From assembly GCA_049601975.1 (NCBI GenBank), contig JBMYRC010000099.1, positions 1 through 15,837 on the forward strand: 15,837 bases of DNA, written 5' to 3'. Shown here piece after piece: positions 8,231-14,933 of the stretch. Origin of the DNA: UBA6544 sp049601975 (GTDB taxonomy: Bacteria > Pseudomonadota > Alphaproteobacteria > UBA8366). A program made the position numbers and the translations under genes. Position 1 is the first letter of the stretch; the number at the start of each line of letters is the position of its first letter. The notes below the pieces were generated by a model. That model ran no database searches. It was not told where the DNA came from and saw only the letters and a program-made list of their open reading frames with translations.

Positions 8231-8246
8231 TGCAGAGGGAGTGTGA
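8221..8246 (+). repeat. 13-bp tandem duplication in the cyclase leader
   Basis: AGAGGGAGTGTG occurs at 8221-8232 and again at 8234-8245, giving two near-perfect 13-bp units directly before GAAGAG and ATG 8251. Each unit contains purine-rich GAGGGAG, which resembles a Shine-Dalgarno sequence. The second copy lies about 9 nt from the start codon and may be the one that counts. Confidence 0.6.
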
Positions 8247-8250
8247 AGAG

Positions 8251-9153
8251 ATGACGAATTGCATACACGATCATGCCCGCTGGGGTGCGGGCGACCAATT
8301 GGGTGCCGCCAATCTTCTGACACCCGAACATACCGTGGCCTCCCTCACACTCGTGAAGGAAGGTCGAACTTACGACCTCAGCCAAGTGATCGAAATGGGA
8401 GCGCCGCGAATCCAACCAGTGCAGTCGCCCTATGTCATCCATTCAGGTTCGACCGCCGCCAACGGCATCAAACGCCGCCGAGAGATGGGTGCGGAAAATG
8501 ATGCTGGCTCCAATCTGGAACGGATAGAAATGACCGTCCATGTAGGCACCCATATCGATGCCCTGGGTCACTTCACCAAAGGCGATCAAATGTATGGCGG
8601 CCGCAGCGCCGATGACGAGGTCGGTGATTTTGGATTACACAATATCGGCATTGAACATGCGCCGCCGATGATTACCCGCGGCGTTTGTATCGATGTCTCC
8701 GGATTGGACGGGGGCGAATATTTGTATGCGGGCCGCGCCGTCGGCCGTGACGATCTGGAACGGGCACTGGAACAAGCCGACGTCGAATTACGGCCAGGCG
8801 ACGCGGTCTGCATCCATACGGGATGGGGCCGGTTCTTCATGACCGACAATGATAAATATGTCGCGGGTGAACCCGGCGTGGACCTGCCCGCCGCCAAATG
8901 GCTGACAGGCCAGGATGTGCTCGCCATCGCGTGCGATAACATGGCGGTTGAGGTCCTGCCCGGCACCGATCATCCGAAGTTAATGATGCCGGTCCACCAG
9001 CATGCGCTGGTAGAGTGCGGTGTCTACCTGATCGAGAACTTGGTAACGGAACAGTTAGTACGCGACGGCATCTCGAGCTTCTGTTTCATTCTGTTACCGG
9101 TGAAGTTCAAAGGGGCCACTGCCTCGCCGGTCATGCCGGTCGCAATCATCTGA
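8251..9153 (+). CDS. Cyclase family protein (kynurenine formamidase-like hydrolase)
   Basis: This 300-aa protein belongs to the cyclase family (PF04199), whose members hydrolyse amide or ester/lactone bonds in small metabolites, with kynurenine formamidase as the best-known example. The diagnostic metal motif HVGTHIDALGH is at 97-107 and is intact, with supporting wording RPGDAVCIHTGWG (181-193) and HQHALVECGVYLIENL (249-264). At 300 aa it is longer than the roughly 210-aa bacterial KynB, fitting the longer cyclase subfamily. The frame is open back to 8107, but that extension overlaps the MBL remnant and reads like no family member. ATG 8251 gives MTNCIHDHARWGAGDQLGAANLL, and purine-rich sequence precedes it. 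The substrate is unknown. The PhyH gene follows after 76 nt. Confidence 0.88.
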   Translation: MTNCIHDHARWGAGDQLGAANLLTPEHTVASLTLVKEGRTYDLSQVIEMGAPRIQPVQSPYVIHSGSTAANGIKRRREMGAENDAGSNLERIEMTVHVGTHIDALGHFTKGDQMYGGRSADDEVGDFGLHNIGIEHAPPMITRGVCIDVSGLDGGEYLYAGRAVGRDDLERALEQADVELRPGDAVCIHTGWGRFFMTDNDKYVAGEPGVDLPAAKWLTGQDVLAIACDNMAVEVLPGTDHPKLMMPVHQHALVECGVYLIENLVTEQLVRDGISSFCFILLPVKFKGATASPVMPVAII

Positions 9154-9217
9154 CACATCCCATCCCGCTGACTTCCTATAAATTCGCGCTAATTTACTTT
9201 ATGGAACGAATGACATC

Positions 9218-9222
9218 GGGAG
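9218..9222 (+). promoter_or_regulatory. Ribosome binding site fixing the PhyH start
   Basis: GGGAG at 9218-9222 lies 7 nt before ATG 9230. This favours 9230 over the in-frame ATG at 9239. Confidence 0.55.
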
Positions 9223-9229
9223 TTTTCGG

Positions 9230-10087
9230 ATGCGCAACATGCGAACGCTGACCGCGGAACAACGGATTCAGTGGGCAACAGACGGATATATCATCCTCAA
9301 GGGAGCCCTTAATCCGGACGAGGTCGCGTTTTTCAACGATGAGCTTGACGAGGTCCGCAAACAGCCGGGCTATGAGCCACGGCCCGGCGAGCTTCCACGC
9401 GGCCACTATGGTTGGGTCGACCATGCGGACGACCTCAACCCCGACGGCTTCATGGATCGCCGCGATCTGCTGCCCTATCACAAGGCGTTCCGGGATTTGA
9501 TCGACCGGCCGGAGGTCTTCGACCTCGTCGTGGATATCATGGGCCCTTATATTCTGTTCAGCATGTCGCAGGCCATCGTTCGGGCCTCCACAGATCAGTT
9601 TCCCGGATACACCCACACCGACGGTGGCGAAGGTTTGCGCCGCATCCGCGTGACCGAGACCAGCCGCCCGATTGCGATGAAGGCGATGTACCTCCTCTCC
9701 GATGTCGACGGTGCCGATAGCGGTAATTTCACGGTCTTCCCCGGCAGCCACCTGCGGCCCTTCCCGGAAGACAATGCGGAGCTGACACCGCACACACCAG
9801 GTGCTGTGCAACTCGACGGCAAAGCCGGGGATTGTTATCTCTTCTCCCATTCGCTTTGGCATGGCCCAGCTCCGAACGGTTCCGGCAAAGGGCGCAAGAC
9901 ACTGCTTTATAACTATTGCCAGATGTTTGTGCGCAGCTACGACTTGGGTCAGGTGCCCGACGTGGCCAAGGAGTGTACACCGCGACAACGCCGTTTGCTG
10001 GGTGACCTCGGTTACGACTTCCGTCCGGGATCGTATTTCTACGTGCCGGAAGACCAGGAAGAAGTGATTACCGGGACGGCGGCCTAG
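9230..10087 (+). CDS. Phytanoyl-CoA dioxygenase (PhyH) family protein
   Basis: This is a 285-aa Fe(II)/2-oxoglutarate-dependent oxygenase of the PhyH family, which hydroxylates diverse small molecules. The iron-binding triad is visible as His129 and Asp131 in YTHTDGG plus a distal His in HSLWHGPAPN (His211, with His207 nearby). Arg222 in GRKTLLYNY is the expected 2-oxoglutarate carboxylate anchor. The double-stranded beta-helix core runs from about 105 to 240, with TVFPGSHLRP a typical family stretch, and length is normal. It follows the cyclase gene on the same strand after 76 nt and ends 6 nt from the convergent AraC remnant. Bacterial PhyH proteins act on many substrates, so only the chemistry is assignable. 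Confidence 0.9.
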   Translation: MRNMRTLTAEQRIQWATDGYIILKGALNPDEVAFFNDELDEVRKQPGYEPRPGELPRGHYGWVDHADDLNPDGFMDRRDLLPYHKAFRDLIDRPEVFDLVVDIMGPYILFSMSQAIVRASTDQFPGYTHTDGGEGLRRIRVTETSRPIAMKAMYLLSDVDGADSGNFTVFPGSHLRPFPEDNAELTPHTPGAVQLDGKAGDCYLFSHSLWHGPAPNGSGKGRKTLLYNYCQMFVRSYDLGQVPDVAKECTPRQRRLLGDLGYDFRPGSYFYVPEDQEEVITGTAA

Positions 10088-10093
10088 TTCGGA

Positions 10094-10459
10094 TTATTGG
10101 ACTAGACGTGTGGCATCCCGAAATTGGCGAAAGCTGGCGGGCGGTGTCTCGAAATGTTCCTTGAACACCCTACCGAACGCGGCTTCGGACTGATAGCCGC
10201 TTGTCTACGCGACGTCGATAATCAACAGATCGGAATCGATCAATAACCTTCGTGCCAGCTGCATGCGCCAATCGGTCAAATAACCAATCGGCGTGTGATC
10301 CAGCAACTCGTGGAAGCAATTCGAAAAAGCAGTGCGCGACAACCCCGCAACACACGCCAAGTCCGCAACAGTCCACGGCCAATCCGGGGTTGCGTGGATC
10401 GTCTGTAATGCCCGCAAAATCCGCTCATCGGCAAATCTCACCAAACCATCTCGCTCCGA
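10094..10459 (-). pseudogene. AraC-family regulator, C-terminal DNA-binding domain only, with internal stop
   Basis: The minus strand encodes an AraC-type double helix-turn-helix domain without its N-terminal sensor. The frame reads DGLVRFADERILRALQTIHA, then PWTVADLACVAGLSRTAFSNCFHELL (first HTH) and GYLTDWRMQLARRLL. It then hits TAG at 10205-10207 after LLIIDVA. In the same frame it continues TSGYQSEAAFGRVFKEHFETPPASFR (second HTH) to TAA at 10094-10096. The wording matches cupin-sensor AraC regulators. Upstream of about 10450-10460 similarity stops, an in-frame TAG lies just beyond, and the DNA instead belongs to the opposite-strand DUF4142 remnant. It could once have controlled neighbouring genes, but as it stands it lacks a sensor and is split within the DNA-binding domain. 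Confidence 0.82.
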
Positions 10460-10868
10460 GAACAGCATCGATATCGGCTACGCACACATAGCGCTGGCGA
10501 TCTCGTCCAACCCAAAAATACACGTGTTCGCTAAGACCATGATCCGCGACCATAACGCGGTCAACTGACAGGCTTTGGCTTTACTCACAAAACTAAACGC
10601 GCAGCCGCAGAATAATTTTCTCAGCCGTCAATTAACGGAAGGTTCGATTGAGCTGGTCGAGGAGATGAGCCGATTACAGGGTGCGGCATTCGAAAAACGC
10701 TATGCGGCGAACGAAATCGCCTATCATCAGGCGGTGAACAATCTTGTCGAGACAGCTTTCATCCCGAATATCGAAAACGCCGAGGTGAAGGCGCTCTTCG
10801 AAGCCGGTCTCAAAATATTCTGAACTCACGAGCGCCACGCCGAGATGATGGTCGGCTCTCTCACATAA
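10458..10868 (+). pseudogene. DUF4142 protein remnant, 5'-truncated, two internal stops
   Basis: One frame reads ENSIDIGYAHIALAIS, then KIHVFAKTMIRDHNAVN, TGA at 10566-10568, QALALLTKLNAQPQNN, LQGAAFEKRYAANEIAYHQAVN, IPNIENAEVKALFEAGLKIF, TGA at 10821-10823 and THERHAEMMVGSL to TAA at 10866-10868. This wording is that of DUF4142, a family of exported four-helix proteins of poorly known function. The signal peptide and first residues are missing; the frame runs upstream into the AraC remnant without similarity. Similarity holds across both stops without a frame change. A TTG at 10575 could start an 82-aa internal product, but no good ribosome binding site is evident. Confidence 0.75.
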
Positions 10869-10878
10869 GGCGCGACGG

Positions 10879-11058
10879 ATGAACTGCCGAATCTTCTTAA
10901 CTAGACTGGTGGCCGCATCCGCGGTCATCGGTCCAGCAGCCGCAAAACCGGATCAACCACTTAGAGGGCAGTCTCGACGACTCCGTAAAGTTATCATCAT
11001 TTGATCTGAATTCACGCCTCCGAGCCTACAAGTACGATCGTGAGACCGCGTTGAGGAG
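10879..11058 (+). pseudogene. Probable cupredoxin gene remnant with signal peptide
   Basis: ATG 10879, 10 nt after the DUF4142 frame and preceded by AAGG at 10867-10870, opens a 41-codon frame to TGA 11002-11004. Residues 1-22 look like a signal peptide: basic MNCRIFLTR, then hydrophobic LVAASAVIGPAAA. Past the stop the same frame reads SEFTPPSLQVRS, TGA at 11041-11043, then DRVEE. This resembles the first strands of a small blue-copper protein (xFxPxxLxVxxGDxV), with GGA to TGA a simple route to the second stop. DUF4142 and cupredoxin genes can be neighbours, which fits. No copper ligands are recognisable downstream. The 41-aa peptide alone could be a short unrelated ORF. Confidence 0.4.
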
Positions 11059-11478
11059 GCGCGCGCCATCCATGTGCGTGGCCGAATCGCGGCGCGGACC
11101 TGATCCGCATTGAATATACCGTGCGCGCCATCAATGGGAGAGATCATCACCCCGCTCAGCGCCGCTGGGCCACCGGTCTCGAAATTAATTAAATGACAGG
11201 ATCGGTCGCACAGCGCCAATGTCATCGGATCTTCGTCTTTCTGCTCGTCTCCAACATCGGCGCCGAGGACGGCCTCGTTCATTACCATCTACGGCTTGGT
11301 TTTTGTGTCCAAATAAAAATCATGCATCGGAAATATTTCTTTCTAACTGGTAACCCTAGGGACCACCAACCGATTGGGAGCTTCGAAAACCGGCCTCCCT
11401 AATTCAATAACCTGATCTATCTCAATTTAATGGATAGGAAATCGACGCAATGGCGCGAAGCGGGAAATGGGGTAAGTG
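11059..11478. other. About 420 nt with no recognisable gene
   Basis: I see no convincing coding sequence, RNA gene or repeat here. It becomes AT-richer than its surroundings from about 11185 (AAATTAATTAAATGACAG) and again near 11307-11345. The left part may be unrecognisable continuation of the cupredoxin remnant. The right part should contain the promoter and leader of the D-aminoacylase-like gene, but no well-spaced -35/-10 pair stands out. GGGG at 11469-11472 is 6 nt before ATG 11479 and is the likely ribosome binding site. Confidence 0.5.
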
Positions 11479-13167
11479 ATGTTTGATATTTTGATTAAGA
11501 ACGCGAAAATTATCGATGGTACCGGCTGTGAGCCTGTGCAAGGGAACATCTGGATCCAAGACGGGAAAGTTGCCGGATCAGGTGCGGACACACCTGAAGC
11601 CCGGGAGGTGATCGACGCCGACGGCCTCGCGGTCATGCCAGGGTTTGTCGACCTTCACACCCATTACGATGCGCAAATTACGTGGGACCGCACCTGTTCT
11701 CCTTCACCGTCGCTTGGCGTGACCACCTGCGTGATGGGGAATTGCGGCTTCGGTATCGTGCCAAGTCCGCCCGAGGTTCGCGACACGATCATGAAGAACC
11801 TCTCAGTCGTTGAAGGCATGGATCTAGACGCCTTGCGCGCCGGTATCGATTGGCAGTTCGAGAACTTCTCCGACTATATGGGTGCCTTGGAACGAATCGG
11901 GCCATATCCCAATCTCGCGGTCCTCGTTGGGCATTCCGCCGTCCGCACAGCGGTCATGCGCGACGACGCCTGGGTGCGGGAGACACCGACCGACGACGAG
12001 ATGGCAATCATGCGCAGCCTGATCGAATCGGCGCTCAGCCAAGGTGCCGTCGGTTTTGCCTCCTCGTTCTCCATCAATCACGTCGGCCATGGCGGCATTC
12101 CGATGCCGTCGACCATCGCCACGATCGACGAATTCGGCCATTTGGCGGAAGCGGTCGGCGACGCCGGGAAGGGCATCGTCCAGATGTCCGCAGGCGGACG
12201 CGGCACGGTGGAGGCAATGGAGCCCATCGTTGAGAAAATCGGCCGCCGCATGTTCCTGACCACCGGCGCCGCGATGTACAACGCCGGCGATCCGGACCGA
12301 GGTCGCAGCTGGTTCGAAGACTGCGCCGCCGCCAAGAAACGCGGCAACGAGCTCTACGTCCAAATTCCGTGTCAGCCGCTGTCCTTCGATTTCACCATGG
12401 CGAACGCCTACCCGTTCTTCAGCCATGAGGCCTTTGCCGATATCAAGGCCTACAGCCTTGAGCAACTAACGGAGGTATTCAAGGATGCAGCGTTCCGTGA
12501 CCGCTTCCGCGAGAATCTGAAAAACCCGGTCGTCGGCACGATTTTTAAAGGCACCTGGGATCAGGTCTTTATTGGCGCGGTCGCAAAGGAAGAAAACAGC
12601 CATTTGCAAAATCGCACCATCGCCGATCTCGCGGCCGAACAATCCACCGATCCGCTCGACGTCATGCTAGACCTGGCCTTATCGGAGGGTCTGGAGACTG
12701 CCTTCCTCGGCAAATTCCTCAATGTGGGTGACGAAGGTGTCGGGGAATTGTTGCGACACGAGCACGGCGTGGTCTCGCTCTCGGACGCGGGTGCGCATCT
12801 GATCTATATGTGCGACGCGGGTTACGGATTGCACCTGCTGTCGCGTTGGGTGCGGGAACTGGAATTCTTCACCTTACAAGAAGGCGTGCGCCGCCTTACC
12901 AGTCATCCGGCCGACCTTTACGGCATCATAGGGCGAGGGCGCCTGACGCCTGGTTCGCACGCGGATATGGTGATGTTCGACCCGGCAACCATCGGGGTAA
13001 GTGATCCGCAACGGATCGCGGACTTGCCCGGCGGCGGCCCGCGCACGATCCGCAAGCCGACCGGTATCTATGGCGTGTGGATCAACGGGACCCAGGTCTT
13101 TGACGGCGAGGATTACGTTTCCTTCGCCAAAGGACCAGGGCACGTGTTGCGGGACTTCGCGGCCTAG
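11479..13167 (+). CDS. N-acyl-D-amino-acid deacylase-like amidohydrolase
   Basis: This 562-aa protein is of the D-aminoacylase/amidohydrolase family, which removes acyl groups from N-acyl-D-amino acids or hydrolyses related C-N bonds. The start MFDILIKNAKIIDGTG and PGFVDLHTHYDAQ (His60, His62) are classic. GNCGFG has Cys89, the bridging metal ligand in characterised D-aminoacylases, and SLSDAGAH (433-440) holds the catalytic Asp436. HPADLYGIIGRG and PGSHADMVMFDP near the C-terminus are family wording. Near residues 233-240, where I would expect a metal-ligand His, it reads VQMSAGGRG, so a variant subfamily is likely. ATG 11479 is preferred over GTG 11476 because of the GGGG spacing. It ends 3 nt from the mutY stop on the other strand. 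Confidence 0.87.
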   Translation: MFDILIKNAKIIDGTGCEPVQGNIWIQDGKVAGSGADTPEAREVIDADGLAVMPGFVDLHTHYDAQITWDRTCSPSPSLGVTTCVMGNCGFGIVPSPPEVRDTIMKNLSVVEGMDLDALRAGIDWQFENFSDYMGALERIGPYPNLAVLVGHSAVRTAVMRDDAWVRETPTDDEMAIMRSLIESALSQGAVGFASSFSINHVGHGGIPMPSTIATIDEFGHLAEAVGDAGKGIVQMSAGGRGTVEAMEPIVEKIGRRMFLTTGAAMYNAGDPDRGRSWFEDCAAAKKRGNELYVQIPCQPLSFDFTMANAYPFFSHEAFADIKAYSLEQLTEVFKDAAFRDRFRENLKNPVVGTIFKGTWDQVFIGAVAKEENSHLQNRTIADLAAEQSTDPLDVMLDLALSEGLETAFLGKFLNVGDEGVGELLRHEHGVVSLSDAGAHLIYMCDAGYGLHLLSRWVRELEFFTLQEGVRRLTSHPADLYGIIGRGRLTPGSHADMVMFDPATIGVSDPQRIADLPGGGPRTIRKPTGIYGVWINGTQVFDGEDYVSFAKGPGHVLRDFAA

Positions 13168-13170
13168 AGT

Positions 13171-14235
13171 TTATCCGGCGCTGATCGCGTGGTTCGCCAC
13201 TTTCTTCATGACAGTGGGCAGGGCGTGATCGGCGAAGCCGTCGATGCTGCTCCACACACAAGTGTCGGGTAGTGGGGCCTCTGCGGGAACACAGCCTTTA
13301 AGAATGCTAAGCTCTAAATGGAAATGCGTGAAGGTGTGGCGCACCTGTCCCGCAAGCGGCAGCCATTCCATCACCGCAAGCGGTGCTTCGCTGGTGATCA
13401 CCGTCACATCTTCGCTCAAAATATCTTCGCTCCATTCCGTCGACGGAAACTCCATCATTCCGCCCAAGAGCCCTTTCTCGACGCGTCGTCTGAGAAGAAC
13501 CGCGCCGTCGGGACGCTCGATCCAAAAGACCATGCCCCGGCGTGTCGGTTTCTCCGGCTTCGGGCGGCGTGCGGGCAGAGACTCCGCGATATCTCGACCG
13601 GTGCAGTGATCCTTCCACGGGCACAGAATGCATTTCGGCCGCCGGGGAATACAGATCGTCGCACCCAAATCCATGACCGCTTGTGCGTAATCGCCCGGGC
13701 GATTCTCCGGCGTGAGGGTATCAGCACGCTCTCGCAGGATCGGTTTAACGTTGGGCAACGGGTCCGTCTCACGGAACATACGGGCCATTACCCGCTCCAC
13801 ATTTCCATCGACGACGACGGCGCGCTTATCAAAGGCAATCGCCATGATCGCCGCCGCCGTGTAGGGACCAACGCCGGGCAGAGAAAGTAATTCCGTCTCC
13901 GACTCGGGAAATGCACCACCGAAATCATTGGCGACGACGCCGGCGCAACGGTGGAGATTTCTCGCCCGCGCGTAATACCCCAAGCCCTGCCAGCAATGCA
14001 GCACGTCATCGAGCGCGGCCGCTGCCAGTGCTGAGACATTCGGCCAACGGGACAAAAACTCAATGAAATACGGCCCCACTGTCGCCACCGTTGTTTGCTG
14101 CAACATGATCTCGCTCAGCCAGACTGCGTAAGGGTTCGCCCGCTCACCGGGAGGCGGGCGCCACGGCATCGCGCGGCGATGGCGGTCGTACCAATTCAGA
14201 ATTTCGGATGCGCGGGTGGTGTCGCCGGGGGTCAT
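13171..14235 (-). CDS. mutY: A/G-specific adenine DNA glycosylase
   Basis: MutY removes adenine mispaired with 8-oxoguanine. In the 354-aa product, WLSEIMLQQT carries catalytic Glu42, the helix-hairpin-helix LPGVGPYTAAAI is at 119-130, and VDGNVERV carries catalytic Asp143. The 4Fe-4S loop has Cys195, Cys202, Cys205 and Cys211 with C-x6-C-x2-C-x5-C spacing. A NUDIX-like C-terminal domain follows from about 230 (GLLGGMMEFPS near 255-265). The frame is open to 14301, but ATG at 14233-14235 avoids overlap with the divergent DUF721 gene and gives a normal N-terminus. No Shine-Dalgarno sequence precedes it, and TATAGT lies 6 nt upstream on its strand, so a very short leader is possible. It looks intact. 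Confidence 0.95.
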   Translation of the reverse strand: MTPGDTTRASEILNWYDRHRRAMPWRPPPGERANPYAVWLSEIMLQQTTVATVGPYFIEFLSRWPNVSALAAAALDDVLHCWQGLGYYARARNLHRCAGVVANDFGGAFPESETELLSLPGVGPYTAAAIMAIAFDKRAVVVDGNVERVMARMFRETDPLPNVKPILRERADTLTPENRPGDYAQAVMDLGATICIPRRPKCILCPWKDHCTGRDIAESLPARRPKPEKPTRRGMVFWIERPDGAVLLRRRVEKGLLGGMMEFPSTEWSEDILSEDVTVITSEAPLAVMEWLPLAGQVRHTFTHFHLELSILKGCVPAEAPLPDTCVWSSIDGFADHALPTVMKKVANHAISAG

Positions 14236-14261
14236 GGGCGTACTATAAGACCCTTCCCGTT

Positions 14262-14266
14262 GGAGG
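14262..14266 (+). promoter_or_regulatory. Ribosome binding site supporting a TTG start
   Basis: GGAGG at 14262-14266 is 8 nt before TTG 14275-14277. It decides the start of the DUF721 gene, for which no ATG is suitably placed. Confidence 0.6.
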
Positions 14267-14274
14267 CTAGAGAG

Positions 14275-14820
14275 TTGAGCAGCGAAAAAGGACCCCAGCA
14301 CCGCCGGACGTCAAAACCAAAGGATGAGCCGCGAAGAGGCGGCAAGCCAAGGGCGATGGCGCAGATGGTGCCGAAACTAACGCAAACCGCGCTCGGCAAG
14401 CGGGGATTGGCGCAAGCCAACTTGATCGTCGATTGGCCGAGTATTATTGGCGAGGAGAAAGCCACAGCTTGCCAACCGGAAAAACTCATTTTCCCGCGGG
14501 GCCAACGCAACAACGGCACTCTGCATCTACGGGTGACCTCGACAATGGCTCTTGAGCTGCAACACGACTCGCCACAACTGATCGACCGTATCAATGGATA
14601 TTTTGGATATGCGGCGGTCGAAAGCATCCGTCTTATCCAAACACCTCTTAAACAAGCTAAAATTCAGGCGAAGCCCCGCCCGCACCGCACACCCAAATCG
14701 GGTGAAATAAGAGCGTTGGAAAACCGTTTGGAGGGCATCGAGGACGCCGAACTACGCGAAACACTCCAGAGACTCGGGACGGCTATCCTGTCCGAGTCGG
14801 GTGAATCCACAAAAAATTGA
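14275..14820 (+). CDS. DUF721 / DciA-like protein
   Basis: This 181-aa protein has a DUF721 domain. DciA members of this family help load the replicative helicase DnaB. The first 20-25 residues are basic and probably disordered. The conserved domain runs from about 27 to 125: LIVDWPSIIGEEKATACQPEKL (Trp and Gly are hallmarks), then LHLRVTSTMALEL, LIDRINGYFGY and VESIRLIQ. A charged C-terminal tail (about 140-181) looks helical. The start is TTG 14275, chosen for its GGAGG site; the open frame extends to 14095 inside mutY. It is divergent from mutY with 39 nt between start codons. Helicase loading is inferred from the family. Confidence 0.82.
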   Translation: MSSEKGPQHRRTSKPKDEPRRGGKPRAMAQMVPKLTQTALGKRGLAQANLIVDWPSIIGEEKATACQPEKLIFPRGQRNNGTLHLRVTSTMALELQHDSPQLIDRINGYFGYAAVESIRLIQTPLKQAKIQAKPRPHRTPKSGEIRALENRLEGIEDAELRETLQRLGTAILSESGESTKN

Positions 14821-14833
14821 CCGCTTGATAGCC

Positions 14834-14863
14834 TTGATACCGCCATAATCACATCCCTATACT
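14834..14863 (+). promoter_or_regulatory. Sigma-70-type promoter for the DsbA-like gene
   Basis: TTGATA (14834-14839) and TATACT (14858-14863) are separated by 18 nt, each with one mismatch to consensus. Transcription would start near 14870, leaving a leader of about 64 nt. It lies right after the DUF721 stop, so the DsbA-like gene and perhaps smc can be transcribed separately. Confidence 0.55.
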
Positions 14864-14873
14864 CGCCTGACTT

Positions 14874-14894
14874 GCGGACCGGACATCCGTCCGC
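14874..14894 (+). promoter_or_regulatory. Leader hairpin upstream of the DsbA-like gene
   Basis: GCGGAC (14874-14879) pairs with GTCCGC (14889-14894) around a 9-nt loop, just downstream of the predicted promoter. No T-tract follows, so it is not an obvious terminator. It may be a protein-binding palindrome or a 5' stabilising stem. Confidence 0.35.
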
Positions 14895-14933
14895 CCATCC
14901 GCTCACAAACGCATGTTTTATCAGGAGGACGGC

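Noticed and set aside
9194..9988. 264-codon open frame on the minus strand
   Set aside because: It lies opposite the intact PhyH gene and shows no family motifs; it is a GC-rich antisense shadow.
10953..11288. 111-codon minus-strand frame in the gene-poor gap
   Set aside because: No domain wording, no convincing ribosome binding site, and its left part overlaps the better supported signal-peptide remnant on the plus strand.
11405..11433. TTCAAT and TTTAAT with 17-nt spacing as a promoter for the D-aminoacylase-like gene
   Set aside because: The -10-like box is fair, but the -35-like box matches only half of the consensus in an AT-rich stretch where chance matches are likely.
11824..12465. 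213-codon open frame on the minus strand
   Set aside because: It is fully opposite the D-aminoacylase-like gene and has no recognisable domain.
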